Positions 20,142-33,590 are shown, counted from the first letter of the stretch. The stretch: DNA of 64,000 nucleotides from Xiphophorus maculatus (GCF_002775205.1 NC_036454.1:1464382-1528381); one strand, 5' to 3'. Notes: generated by a model from the letters alone, not told the origin. Program-made: numbers and translations.

Positions 20142-23100
20142 TCAGTCCTCCTCTTCCTCAGTGACCTTCCTCTTCCTCTTGGCCCCGCCTCCCTCCAAGC
20201 CGCTGGAGAACTCTGACCGGATCAGAACCGCCTCCCTGTGACCCGGATGGAGCCTGACAGAGGAAGTGGGTTTTCACAGTAACAGCAGCAGGGAACTATG
20301 GGTAATGTAGTACCAGACGACGGATCGGCCACTCACCGTTGCCTCCCCGGGTTCTGGTTCTGGTTCTGGTTCTTCCTCGGGCTTCCTGCCCGTTTCCTGG
20401 TCTGGTCCTGGCTCCTGCTGTGGACCCGGCCCCCGGGGCCCCGGCGGGCTCCGGGGGCAGGGCCGGGGCTCAGGCCCTGCGGAGCGTCTCTGAGGCCGAA
20501 GCTCTTGGCGGCGTGACCCAGGTGGAGGCGCCGCAGGTGGAACACCTGCTTCAGGGAGGCGGGGTAGGTGGTGTAGGCCCGCAGGAAGGACTGCAGCGCT
20601 GCAGCACGGCAACACGTCAGCCAATCACAGCTTGGCACCAACATATCCGGCGGGTCATGTGACCGGCGTACCTTTCTTAGCCGCCTGCACCCAGCGGGCG
20701 TCGGAGTGAACGAAGTCCTCCAGCTGCGTCTGCAGGACGGTGGCGCGCTCCCTGATGTCCTGCTGCAGCGCCCGGGGCGACGTCTGGGGACACGCGGGAC
20801 GGTCAGAGGTCAGCTCTGCCCACTGAGGTCAGAGGTCAGGATAAACTCAAAGCTTCCACCCACCTGGCTGTGGTATTTCCCACGCCCCTTGAAGGCATCG
20901 TCCCTCATCAGACAAGATAGAACGTCCTGGAGCTTCATCTCTGAGACACTGCAACCAGTTAAAACCAGTCAGAACCAGTAGTGAGGTCCAGTACCAGTGA
21001 CACCGTCCTGCTGGTACCAGATGTGTTTCTGATGGTGCTGGTCAGTGATTGGCCCACTGCAGCGGTTGGCCCACCCACCTGATGTTGTGATTGGCCAGCT
21101 CCGTGATGAAGGCGGCCTCAGCAGGAGTGAGGAAGAGGAGGCCGTTTCCTCTTCCTCCGATCCGAGCCGTGCGGCCGACCCGGTGAACGTACTCGGCGGC
21201 CGACGAGGGAGGAGTGTACTGAAACACAGAAGGAACGGACCTGTGACCCGGTTCTGGTTCTGGTGGGTTTCCATCCTGACTGTGTGTTTACCTGAACAAT
21301 CCAGGTGACTTGAGGAAGATCCAGCCCTCTGGCGGCAACGTCCTGGAAGAGGAAGAGGAAGCTGAGCAAAGAGTTGTGCCCGACCCGACCCGACCGATTA
21401 AAGAACCGTTACATGTTTTCAGAGAAACCCTGAACATTTGCAGCCTGACTGTGAGAACCCCGGTGGCGGTGGCGCCCCCCGGTGGCGGCCCCCTCACCGT
21501 GCACAGCAGGACTCCAGTGGTGGAAGCGGAGAACTGGTGGAAAACCTGGCAGCGTTCCTGCGGAGGAGACACAGCCTCAGAGACGCTGACGGAGATGGAA
21601 ACTGTGGCCAGCAGGGGGTGTTCTTACCTCCTGTTTCATGTTGCCGTGGAGACGCAGGAAGCTGAGCTCCCGATTGGCCGCGTGCCGGGTCAGGACGGAG
21701 CTGAAGAGCAGGTGCAGGAACTCGACGGCTTCGCAGCTCGACACGAAAACGATCATCTTGTTGCCCTGAGAGAACTGAGAGTGGCAGGCGGTCAGGTCTC
21801 CATGGCGACCAGGTGCAGAGAAGCAGCAGTTGCCATGTGAACACCTTGCACTGGTCCAGGATGAAGGCGGCCAGACACACCAGCCGGACCTTACTGGGAA
21901 CCAAAACCACAAACTGCTGCAGCGCCTCGGGAACGGCGAAGCTCTCCGATTGGCTGGGCGGGTCAGAGGGGGCGGGGCCAGAAACACAGATGCTGATTGG
22001 ATCCCGCAAGCAGACGTCCGCCAGGCGCGTCACACCTGCGGCACAGGAGCGGTCAGCGGACGCGGCGAGCCGCGCCCAGAGGGGGCAGCGGCGAGCCGCC
22101 TCACCTGGACTCAGCGTGGCCGACAGCAGCACGTTCTGCCGGGTCAGCCCGGTTCTGTTCAGCCCGTTCAGGATCACCGTTAGCTCCCGGTCGAAGCCCA
22201 GGTCCAGGATCCTGGAGGCCAGATGACCAGTTAGACCAGAACCGCCGGGATTGGACCTGGCGACCCGGTCCGACCCACCTGTCTGCCTCGTCCAGAACCA
22301 GCCAGCGCACGGCGCCGAGCGCCAAGCTGAGCGTGTTCTGGACGTGATCGGCCAGCCGGCCCGGCGTCGACACCACCACGTTCATCCCCTTACGGATCCT
22401 GGAGACCAGAACCAGCAGAACCATCAGAACCTCGGTCCAGCAGGCACCGACCCGCTAACGGCCAGAACCAGCCGGAGGTTCTGATGGACCAGACAGTACC
22501 GGGCCTTCTCTGCTTTCTTCTTCTCTCCTCCCATCAGAATGCCAGGAACGATCCAAGTGAACGGCTGTGGACAGAACCAGGATCAGAACCAGAACCAGAA
22601 CCAGACATGTCAGAACCATCGGGTTTCTGGGTCCAACGGGCTCAGAACCCAAATTAAACTGCTTTATGGCCCAGAACCAGAGCTGGGATCACCTCACATA
22701 GGAACCAGAACCAGAACCAGAGGATCCCTGTCTGCAGCAGATCAGGATCCAGTGCTGCTCCTTAGCTGTAACTGGGTTCTGGTTCTGGTCCAGTAACTGG
22801 GTTCTGGTTCTGGTACCTTGAGCAGCTTCTGGAAGGTGTTGTAGGTCTGCAGGGCGAGCTGGAACAGAGCAGAGATCAGTCAGAGGTCCGATCGGATCAC
22901 CAGAACCGGCAGAGAAGGCGGAACCAACCTCCCGGGTCGGAACCACGACGAGCGCCAGCGGGCCATCCGACCTGCTGACCTTTGGCTCGGAGGCCTGCAG
23001 GCGCTGGACCAGCGGGACGGCGTAGGACAGCGTCTTCCCTGAGACAGAGGGGAGCGTCAGGTTCTGTAGAACCACAGGACCGGTTCAGGTCCGGTTCCGC

Positions 23101-23192
23101 CGGGAGGTTCTGATCTCACCTGAACCCGTCTGGGACCGGACTGCTGCGTCCCGTCCGGACAGGAGAGCCGGGATGGTCTGCTGCTGAACGCT

Positions 23193-23248
<56 letters not shown>

Positions 23249-24446
23249 CAGAGGTCAGACGCCCCATAGGGCTGCCTGGTTCCGGTCCGACCCGACCCAC
23301 CTGGTCAGTCTGGAGACGTTCAGAACCTTGTTGAGCGTCGCCACCTGCAGGAAGCAGACAGCCGATCAGAACATCACTGGTTGCTACGGTAACGCCTCGA
23401 CCCAGTTCGAGTCAGATAGAAACACGGACGACACCATGCAGAGGTCCGATCAGAACCGGTCCTGACTGGGTCTGCAGCGGTTGTTTCAGGTCAAAGGTCA
23501 AGGAAACCTGCTCTCTGATTGGACAGAAGCCTGCAGGTCCTACAGCAGGGGCGGAGCTTTCCCAGCAAACCGACCAATCAGAGCCCAAGAACGCGGAGGC
23601 GTGTTACCAGGTGGGGGTGCAGGTGGAGGTCTGAGAAGAAGTCGGAGGTGAAAACCTTCTCCTTCAGCTGGGCGACGGCCGGTCTGAGGGAGGAAACAGG
23701 AAGTCAGCCGGCCAATCAGCAGCGGCCGAGTCGGGCCAATCACAGCGGAGCGAAGGTTGTACCTGAGGATCTCCGGGATCTCTGGGTTGTGTCTGAACAG
23801 AGAGGAAGTCTTGATGCTGCCACTTCCTCCTTCCTTCACTTCCTCCTTCCTCCTCTTCTTCTTCTGTGGTGCTCCGTGGGTCAGCTCAGGGGGCGGGGCC
23901 TAAACAGCACGCCTTATTTTAATACCACAGAAGAAGAAAAGAGCCTGATGTCAGAGAGAGCGATCACCTGCAGGTGAGCCTCTTCATCCTCCTCCTCTTC
24001 CTCTGGGGAGATGAAGCTCTTCTTCTTCTTCTCTGGTTTCTGCTTCTTCTGTAGAAACATCAGTTTAACAGAACTGGGCCGGTACTGGACCAGAATGCCC
24101 CTCAGACTGGACCTCTGCTGGACCAACTGAGACCAGAACCAATCAGAACCAACTGACCGACTTAAAGACTTTCAGAATAAACATGGCCGTCATCAGAACC
24201 ACAGCAGTCCGTTTCTGGTTGAACCTGGGCGGGTTCTCCTGTTGGACCAACATCCACCCATTTTCAGGTTCTGGGTTCCGTTGGTTCTGACTGGTCTGGG
24301 TTCCATTGGTTCTGCTGGTTCTGACTCACCGAGGTCCATTTCTTGCGTTTCGCCCATTTCCTGCTGCAGGGCAGTGATGATGATGATGATGATGAAGGTA
24401 CACTGCAGATGTTCAGACACAGCTGCTGCTCTGCTGATGACGTCAT
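20142..24446 (-). CDS. ddx31: DDX31 DEAD-box RNA helicase, complete, 20 coding exons
   Basis: Nucleolar ATP-dependent RNA helicase implicated in 60S ribosome biogenesis. Exons: 24330-24446, 23968-24048, 23763-23899, 23608-23683, 23301-23344, 23120-23190, 22929-23038, 22817-22858, 22500-22564, 22279-22398, 22105-22211, 21845-22035, 21628-21765, 21498-21557, 21292-21342, 21079-21218, 20864-20948, 20672-20783, 20337-20598, 20142-20202. All phases agree and total 2070 nt (689 aa). Lys-rich basic stretches precede the helicase. Motifs: SQTGSGKT (171-178), PTRE, DEAD (284-287), SAT (318-320), DVAARGLD and [10 protein letters not shown] (482-491). The C-terminal [15 protein letters not shown] segment is typical of DDX31. 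The protein ends in a basic/acidic KRKRK...EEEED tail. The N-terminal exon is assigned from its in-frame ATG; an upstream non-coding exon is possible because a TAG acceptor precedes it. Confidence 0.95.
23195..23245. repeat. (CA)n microsatellite at a ddx31 splice acceptor
   Basis: About 25 CA units. On the coding strand it is (TG)n ending TGCGCAG, i.e. it replaces the polypyrimidine tract before the exon at 23120-23190. Confidence 0.95.
24438..24445. promoter_or_regulatory. CRE palindrome overlapping the ddx31 start codon
   Basis: TGACGTCA; the flanked 10-mer ATGACGTCAT contains the proposed ddx31 ATG (24446-24444, minus). A second perfect TGACGTCA lies at 24589-24596. Together they fit a CREB/ATF-responsive proximal promoter; binding is inferred. 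Confidence 0.45.
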
Positions 24447-24588
24447 CTACGATAGAACGATAGAACAGGTGAGTCCTCGCTCTACAGAGCCAAACAGAAC
24501 ACGTGAAGAAGAATCCGGTCGGACCAGACTTCATGTAAAAACCGTCAGATTTTAACTCACCGTTTCCTTTAGACCAAGATCTCCCGTG

Positions 24589-24596
24589 TGACGTCA
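24589..24596. promoter_or_regulatory. CRE site upstream of ddx31
   Basis: Perfect TGACGTCA about 145 bp upstream of the ddx31 ATG, in the likely promoter. Confidence 0.45.
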
Positions 24597-25797
24597 GCGG
24601 ATCAATCTACCTCTAACTGACACGAGGACCAGGTGTTCAGGGATCAACTCCTGGTGTTGGTGCTCGAGCCGGACATTTTTCTACGGAAGTCCTGCAGCTC
24701 CTCTCTTCACTGCACAGGAAATATCCGCCATCTTTAACAATGACCTACACGCGCTTGCTGACCTCCGGTCTGTCAAAATGTGGATTAAAATAAAAACAAC
24801 AGAAACAGAAATAAATCCTCACCAAGAAAACTGTGCGGATACACAATATAACACGTGGGAGCCTCTTCCTGCTACGTCACGGAGGCCCCGCCTTCTGGAA
24901 GGTTGCCCTCAGTGGGTCTGCTCTTTAACGGTCCGCCGCCTCGTTGTGTGGCTGACTGTGCTGGGAGGAGTTTATGCTGAAATCAGGACGAACCAGCGGG
25001 AATAATCTGAGATTATTGAGATATTATAATTCAAAACTGGTCGCTGTTGATACTATTGATCACTCCCTATCTCTAACCTTTGACCTGATTGCCGTAATTT
25101 CGTTCTGTATACACTGTGCATGCAAAATGACAATAAAGTCAGTCTAAGCCTAAGTCTAAGTAACAATTAAGACACAGGAAGTGGCCAAAGGTCCAGGACT
25201 CCGGGACGCTCAGGCTCGGTTCTACAGCCCGGACCCTCTGCTACTGGATCGGAACCAGAACCAGGCTGCTGTTCAGCTAGTTCTGGTTCCATTACCCTCA
25301 CCAATCAACCCAGGCCTGTTTGGACCTTGCCATCTCAGCCATCAGAACAATTATCAGCGTCTAACTGGGTCACAGGAAGCTGTACTGTACCGACCCAGTT
25401 TTCATTCTGATCCAATCTCAGTTCCCAGAATGTTTCAGCTCAGAGCAATGATGGTTCTGATCCGGATAAAAATCCAGACCATTCTGGGTTTAACCACTTT
25501 GTTTCTGTCTCCCTCTGGTGGAGGACTTCCTGGTTTCTGTCCAATCAGAGACAGAGACACGCCCATGCTCTCTTTCCCTCCCAGTAGATTTGGTTCTGAT
25601 TGGACCTGAAGGTTCCTGTTGAACGCAATGTTCAACAGGAACCAGGGCAGACCCGGAATGGTCAGAATTTCTGACCATCATTGGGTCAAAACCTTTCATT
25701 AAGCACAAATTATTTTGGATCCTCATCCTGCAAATCTGATGGAACCAGAACCAGAACCACAATCAGAACTGGAACCAGAAGTCAGCAGAACAATGAT
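24597..25797. other. Intergenic region between ddx31 and ak8, no gene seen
   Basis: In human, GTF3C4 lies here head-to-head with DDX31; I see no trace. It contains a LINE-type 3' tail (about 25060-25170: CAATAAAGTCAGTCTAAG followed by TAAGTC repeats), a 14-bp-stem hairpin at 25613-25645 and a short palindrome at 25658-25678. Confidence 0.5.
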
Positions 25798-25803
25798 TTT
25801 ATT
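25798..25803 (-). terminator. Poly(A) signal of ak8
   Basis: TTTATT on plus (AATAAA on minus), about 140 bp past the ak8 stop codon. Confidence 0.55.
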
Positions 25804-25894
25804 AAAAACCAAACAACTTATAACATCAAGTTCCTTCATTCTGCCCAACCAAGTCCAGGTAGACTCAGGTGTTCTCAGCTCAGTCCAGCTGCTT

Positions 25895-25943
25895 GTCCAG
25901 GTGAGTCCAGGTGAGTCCAGGTGAGTCCAGGTGAGTCCAGGTG
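25895..25943. repeat. 10-bp tandem repeat GTCCAGGTGA abutting the ak8 stop
   Basis: About five units ending immediately beside the ak8 stop codon (25944-25946). The same 10-bp motif is amplified at the tsc1 exon 1 donor. Confidence 0.85.
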
Positions 25944-28900
25944 TCAGTTGGTGTAGAGGCGGCTCTCCAGAGACTCCAGCACAGTGTGTGGGTCCTGGTC
26001 GGCGTCCAGGTGAAGAGCATCTGGATACATAGTCTGGACAGAGACACAGATTGTTCTGCTGGTTAGAATCCGGGTCAGCAAATGAAAGCTGTTGCCATGG
26101 TTACCTGCAGGCCTTCGTAGTTGAGCCTGAACCGTCTCAGCCTCTGGGTCAGCGCCCCGCTGCCGTCGTACGGAGCCGTCCGGAGCCGGTCCTGGACCTC
26201 AGAGCTGGGGGCCGGTTGGGTCACGGCGTGATACCTGCAAGCCCAAACGCAACCGTGAGCTGGTACCTGTACGACCTGGCCCGGGTTCTGGCCCGGTTGG
26301 ACTGGGCCACTGACCTCTCGCCACTGACGGGGTCGGTTCCTCTGAGGGAGAGCCGCTGCATGCAGACGTCATCGCTGGCCTCCAGGAAGAAGACTCTGAG
26401 GAAGAGGAGGAGCAGGTGACAGAAGCAGAACTACAGGTTCTGGTTCTGGTTCTGGTTTGGTACCTGTTGGGCTGGTACTGGGACTCGTGTAGGCTCTTGG
26501 CCTGCTGCATGTCGCAGGGGAAACCGTGCAGGATCCATCCTCTGCAGCTGCAGTCCACCCGGCTCAGACGGGCCTCCAGAACCGGCATCAGCAGGGAATC
26601 TGGGACTGAACACAGGTGATCAGAACCCAGCCCGTCCAGAACCACAGAACTGAGAGACGGTTCTGAACTCACCTGGGCGGCCGACATCCATGTAGAGCTG
26701 AATCTGAGCTCCCAGAGCAGAACCGTCAGAGACCACCGACCGGAGCAGGCCGCCGCAGCTCACTGGAGACAGTCCGGACCAGGTCAGAACCGGGTCAGAA
26801 CTGGGTCATGACCGGGTCAGGACCAAGTCAGAACCGAGTCAGAACCGGGTCAGAATCGAGTCAGAACCGGGTCAGAACCGGGTCAGAATCGAGTCAGAAC
26901 CGGGTCAGAACCGGGTCAGAATCGAGTCAGAACCGGTTACAACTGGGTGAGAACCGGGTCATAACCGAGTCAGAACCGGGTCCGAACTGGGTCAGAACCA
27001 AGTCAGAACCGGGTCACAACTGGTTCACAACTGGGTCAGAACTGGGCCAGAACCATCCTGTGTTTACCATCCACCAGTTTGTACTTCTCAGACAGCAGCC
27101 GGGCCAGGTGGCTCTTTCCGGACCCCGACGGGCCCACCAGAACTATTCTTGGAGTTCTGAAGTGACGTCGGGTCTGGACGAAGGTCAGAGCTGAGGGACC
27201 AGCAGAGACAGACATCGGGTTCAGTTTGTGTCGGATCAGAACCCAACTGCTGCTTCCAGAACTCTGAGGGGAACTTCGACTGATCACAAGATTGCCAGAA
27301 GGAAACAGACAGGAAGTAGGAGGGAGGCAACAGGAAGTGGGAGGGAGGCAACAGGAAGTGGGAGAGAGGCAACAGGAAGTGGGAGAGAGGTAACAGGAAG
27401 TGGGAGAGAGGCAACAGGAAGTGGGAGGGAGGCAACAGGAAGTGGGAGGGAGGCAACAGGAAGTGGGAGAGAGGCAACAGGAAGTGGGAGAGAGGTAACA
27501 GGAAGTGGGAGGGAGGCAACAGGAAGTGGGAGGGAGGTAACAGGAAGTGGGAGGGAGGCAACAGGAAGTGGGAGAGAGGCAACGGGAAGTGGGAGGGAGG
27601 CAACGGGAAGTGGGAGAGAGGTAACAGGAAGTGGGAGGGAGGCAACGGGAAGTGGGAGGGAGGCAACAGGAAGTGGGAGAGAGGCAACAGGAAGTGGGAG
27701 AGAGGCAACAGGAAGTGGGAGAGAGGCAACAGGAAGTGGGAGAGAGGCAACGGGAAGTGGGAGAGAGGCAACAGGAAGTGGGAGAGAGGCAACGGGAAGT
27801 GGGAGGGAGGCAACGGGAAGTGGGAGAGAGGTAACGGGAAGTGGGAGGGAGGCAACGGGAAGTGGGAGGGAGGCAACGGGAAGTGGGAGGGAGGCAACGG
27901 GAAGTGGGAGAGAGGCAACGGGAAGTGGGAGGGAGGCAACGGGAAGTGGGAGGGAGGCAACAGGAAGTGGGAGAGAGGTAACAGGAAGTGGGAGAGAGGT
28001 AACAGGAAGTGGGAGGGAGGCAACAGGAAGTGGGAGGGAGGCAACAGGAAGTGGGAGAGAGGTAACGGGAAGTGGGAGAGAGGCAACGGGAAGTGGGAGG
28101 GAGGCAACGGGAAGTGGGAGGGAGGTAACGGGAAGTGGGAGGGAGGCAACGGGAAGTGGGAGGGAGGCAACGGGAAGTGGGAGGGAGGCAATGGGAAGTG
28201 GGAGAGAGGTAACGGGAAGTGGGAGGGAGGCAACGGGAAGTGGGAGGGAGGCAACAGGAAGTATGCAGATTGTTGCGTTAATGCCTGTTCTGTTGTGGTC
28301 ATGTGATCAGGCTCCGCCCCCTCCATGGGCTTAACCTTGCTGGTAGACGTCAGCAGGAGGCTGGTCGGCGTTGAAGACCTTCAGGACGTGCTGATAGGCC
28401 GATTTCAGAGCTGTGACTTCACAGCGGAAGCGCTGCACCTCGGCCAATAGCTGCTCCTCAGAAAGGCCCCGCCCCCTCTCCAGGCGCCGTCTGATGGTGT
28501 CGTTCTCTGGCTGGACGAAGAGCTGATGGTAGACGTCTGGGGACAGGAAGTGATGCTGAGCAGGTTCTGATGTCCTGTGAGGAGGTTGGGCCGAGCGGGA
28601 CTCACCTCCAGTGACCGGGTCAGTGAGCTTGCCGTGGTTCCTCTGCAGCAGAACTTCCTCCGGAGCGTCCAGCATCACTGTCAACACAGCAGAACCTTTT
28701 GGATCAGCTGCGGGTCCGACGGGCCCGGCTGGGAGGCTTCATCGGTTCTTACCGACGTGTTCTGGGATGATTCCGGCCCGCTGGAGCTGCAGAACCTGGA
28801 CACGGGTCTGAGGAATCCCAACCAGCACCCAGCCCTGCAACGGCCAACAGAACCTCCTGATGCTGGATGTTCTAACAGAACCTCAGTGGTTCTGTTAGAA

Positions 28901-31900
28901 CCATCTGGAAACGCTGAGGAAAATGCTGTCTAAGGTTCTGTTACTGAGTCTGGATCAGAACCAGGGAGCTCCTAGCTTCATTCAGTGTTTTTCCATCAAG
29001 TCCAACCAGAACCAGGAACCATCATTTCCTGGTTCTGTCCCAACAGAACCAGAACCTTTGGAGCTCCCAGAGACCAACCAGTCCAGATCAGTGTGGCCCG
29101 ATGCTTCAGCTCCGGTCCGGTCCTGAGAGCTGTCTGTCAGGTTCAGGAAGAACCACCGACAGCTGGAGTTCACCTGCACTGTGACGACCTACAGAACCAG
29201 AACCAGAACCGGCCCACTGTGCTCACTTTCAGCCTCTGAGCTGCACGTCTCTGAAAAGCTGCAGGTCTCAGTCCAAACTTTAGCGTCACCTGAGACAGAC
29301 AGGTGAGCAGGCAGACAGGTGAGCAGGCAGACAGGTGTAGCTTTGCCAGCAGCAGCGATGTCGTCCTGATTGAAGCTGCTTCTCATCGTCTGTTCAGAGC
29401 AGATAAATCATCACTCATAGCCTGGAGCCAAAAACAGCTATTAGCAAATCAAAGAACCTCCCCTACACACACACACACCCACACACACCCACACACACCC
29501 ACACACACACACACCCACACACACCCACACACACCCACACACACACACACCCTGATCCTGGATGTTAATCGTTGCAGCTGCAGCCTGAAAGACGCAGCAG
29601 TTTGTTGAGTTCAGAAGAAAAGACAAAAACTGAAGATGATTTAGTGCTGATCACTGAGGCTGCTGCCTGTCAGTCAGTCAGTCAGTCAGTCAGTCAGTCA
29701 GTCAGTCAGTCAGTCAGTCAGTCAGTCAGGCTGCAGCCGGCCTTCGGTCACATGACAATAGACAACATGAGGGTGGATGAAGGGAACCAGCAGGCCTAAC
29801 AATTACTCTCCTGTAGTTTGGAAATTAACCTGAAACAATAATAGCTCACTTTTTAAGTTAACCTGGAAAAAATGTAAGAAAAAGCTGAGATTTTATTAAA
29901 TGTAATAAAAATAAAAGGCATCACTTGCTCAGAAAACTCCAGTTTTTAGTTCCTGTATTCGTCTTCAGTCGGTTTAATTGATGAACTCTGTTAACCTGGT
30001 TCTATTTCTCTTTTGTTATGAAAACACAAAATGCATTTTTTGGTTATTTTTTATTGTGCCTTACCTGACTGAAGCACCTCATTGTTAAAACGAGTTAAAA
30101 CTCATTGTTTTAACCATGTTACTTCCTTTTAATTTCTTCTTCTGTGGTATTGTCTTTAAATTGTTCGTGCCCCTTAGCCCCGCCCCTTTTGTCATGTTGT
30201 CCTGCTGGAGTGTGCTGTTTGTTTTTCATCTAAATACATGCAGTTTATTTATAGATCTAGTAAAATAATTATCACCATTGTAACGTATGAATCCATTCTG
30301 TAACAAAAGCAACCAGATCTTTATCACACACATCAGCCAGCTAACATGCTAACCTTTGAACTCAGCCAACTAACATGCTAACGGTGAACTCAGCCAGCTA
30401 ACATGCTAACCTTTGAACTCAGCCAGCTAACATGCTAACGGTGAACTCAGCCAGCTGACATGCTAACCTTTGAACTCAGCCGGCTAACATGCTAACAGTG
30501 AACTCAGCCAGCTAACATGCTAACCTTTGAACTCAGCCAGCTAACATGCTAACAGTGAACTCAGCCAGCTGACATGCTAACCTTTGAACTCAGCCAGCTG
30601 ACATGCTAACCTTTGAACTCAGCCGGCTAACATGCTAACGGTGAACTCAGCCAGCTGACATGCTAACCTTTGAACTCAGCCAGCTGACATGCTAACCTTT
30701 GAACTCAGCCAGCTGACATGCTAACCTTTGAACTCAGCCAGCTGACATGCTAACTTTTGAACTCAGCCGGCTAACATGCTAACGGTGAACTCAGCCAGCT
30801 GACATGCTAACCTTTGAACTCAGCCAGCTGACATGCTAACCTTTGAACTCAGCCGGCTAACATGGTAACGGTGAGCTACGCCTCCCATTGTTAGGACCAG
30901 GATGTTAGGAAATTTATGCCAACCCTTAAGCTTCGCTGAGCATCAGCAAGCTGCCACCTGAATGCACCTGCTGCGCACTTTGCCACTGTTCGCCACAAAA
31001 ACCAGGCAGCAGCTCAGGAGGAGAAAGGCCAACAAAACATCAGTTAACGATGAAAACATTTTCATCAATAAGGGAAATCCAACAGGTGAAAAGAACGTGA
31101 AAGTGGATATATCTGGGAAAAAGAGGACATTTGGTCACCCTATGGTATGCTAATAGCCCTTAGCATTAATCAACATCTGATTGCTGGAAGTGAGAGCGCC
31201 TGGAGCTAAACTGTGAAACATAAAGCCAGACGGAGAGATGGATCCATTAGGGCAGAACTAGCAGAATCCTGGTTCTACTGGTTCTGCTGGGTCGTAGCAG
31301 AAGAGCAGCAGTTGAACCCGGTTCTCCTGGACTCACCTTGTGAAAGCAGTCGGTCTCCTTCAGTCTCTGTTGCAGCTGTTGGACCAGAACCTCAGAAGAA
31401 TCTTCCTGGACAGAGACATGAAGGTCATGTGACTCCATGTTGGAGCACGGCGGAGGTGGAGGCATAAGAAGGGAGCAAGGAGAGGAGGCGGTATCATCAG
31501 GTAGTCAAGACAAGAATTGGACCCGACCAGAACCCACAGACATGTTCTAGCTCAGGGGAGCCCAAAGCGGGTTCTGGAGGCCCGGCATCCTGCATGTTCT
31601 AGTTTTCTCCTGGTTTAACACACCTGGATCCAATGATGGATCATTAGAGGCCGAAGAAGAACATGGACCTGCTGAGAAGGAGAGACTAAACCATGCAGGA
31701 TGCCGGGCCTCCAGGACCCGCTTTGGGCTCCACTGATCTAGAACTTCAGCTTCCATAGAACTTATCAGGAACCAGAATCTTTCTGTGTGCAGATTTATCC
31801 ACATGAGGAGCCTCAGGAGCCACCCTAAGGTTCCTGAGGTTCCCCTGCTTCAACACGGTGACTGCAAATCAGCAAACGCCTCTTCATCAGCCACCAACTC

Positions 31901-33590
31901 AAGTCCTGTGCTGGAGCCTGGAGGAGAACCAGGGACCAGAACTGGGTCTGGGGAACCAGGGTCTGGAGCCCGGAGGAGGCCTTTGATCTAACAGGAATTG
32001 GGCGTGGCCTTGATGTAATATGAAGTGGGCGTGGTCTTTGATGTAACAGGAAGTGGGCGTGGCCTCTGGTTCTTACCTCCTCACTGAGTCCCTTCAGCAA
32101 ACTCTCGGAGGTCAGGTGAACGGCTCTCAGTTCATTACTCAGCGTCTTCGCCTGTATTAAGAAGGAAAGTTACTAAGTTAGCTTAAATTTTGGAAAAAGC
32201 ATGGCTCTCCTTTTCCTCCTGGATGCCCGGGTCGCGAGCGGATCTCGTCACAGCCGGCAAGGAAACGGCAAGGCACGATGACGTCACAAAAATACAGAGT
32301 TTAATTCAATAGAAAACACCGTATGAATTTAACAAGAAACTTCAGAGTACACAGAAGTACATTCTTTACCTGAGACAAAAGAATTAAAAGAATAAGAACA
32401 AAAGCGCTTTTGGAGACAGCTGATGCTTAAAAGCAAAACAGGGCAGTTGTCTGAATTTTTATTATTGAGCCTTCCTTTTTGTAGTGAAGGCGTTTCTCTT
32501 TGTTAATATATGCAAATAGGGCGTACCTCTGTTTTAACCAACCAAGAGCTGCCTTGAAAAAAAACTTAAACCTTCCCCTGAGTTTTAATGACAAATATCA
32601 AGAGTCATTTTAATTATTAAAGTTATAAGTTATTTTCACAAAACCTATCTTGCTCCTCTGCAGTCAACTTCTCCAAAGATTTGAATCTTTACCTTATCAC
32701 AAACAATAATGAGATAGAAGTCTTTTTTTCATCCTGTAAAACATAACATTCAAACCATTCCCTTTTGATTCCAATATTGTCATAGTTAGTACATTTTCAA
32801 ATACATTTCCCTTTACTAAATTAGTATTTGTATCTTGGGTAATATACTTTAATCTAACACACTATTGCTATTAATATTAAGAGGTATATCAGAAATTAAA
32901 CTAAGTGTTTTCCAAGATTCCTAAGTTGTGGTCAACTCCAGATGCAACTCTGAGCTCCTGAGAAACCCCCGACCTCTGACCTGCGAGCCGGGGAAGATAT
33001 TCTTTATGGCCTCCTAATTTAAAACCTTTCAAGAGCTTTGTGTTTTATGGCTGGTCTAAATTACAGCCTTGCCAAAAGAATGTTTATCTGTGAACTCCTG
33101 CCTTGCATCTGCTTTTGTCCAAATGGAATGTTGGTCTACTTATACGCACATGGCATTAGCTTAACTATATTAAACCATCAAAAATAGCCATGATTCCTTA
33201 ACACCTGGTAAACCACAGAAGAAGAGGAAGCAGTGAAACGAGCAGAAGATGGACAGGAAGTGATGTCACGTGAACTGACCAGCATGTGTTTGCCGACAGC
33301 AGGCGGGCCGAGCAGCAGCACCCTGGGATCTGAGCAGAGGAACACGGTGAGTGGAGCCCCCTGGTGGTCAGGGCCAGGTCCGGGTCAACCCGAGCTCGGG
33401 CTGACCTGGTCCTGGTTCTGCTGCCATCTGGTCCAACAGAACCGGCCCAAACCAAACCGGACCGACCCTGTTGACACTCACTGTCCAGGCTGAGCCTCTG
33501 CAGGAAGGTGATGAGGTAGGAGATCGGATCGTCTGGCTGCTCCATCACCAAGCTGGTCACCATGCTCTGACACACACACACACACACACT

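Noticed and set aside
24597-25797. GTF3C4 expected between ddx31 and ak8
   Set aside because: No frame or exon resembling it on either strand.
27088-28334. Open frames of 368-412 codons with 7-residue repeats
   Set aside because: They are the 21-bp minisatellite read in frames without stops; the minus-strand one runs through real ak8 exon 9 by chance.
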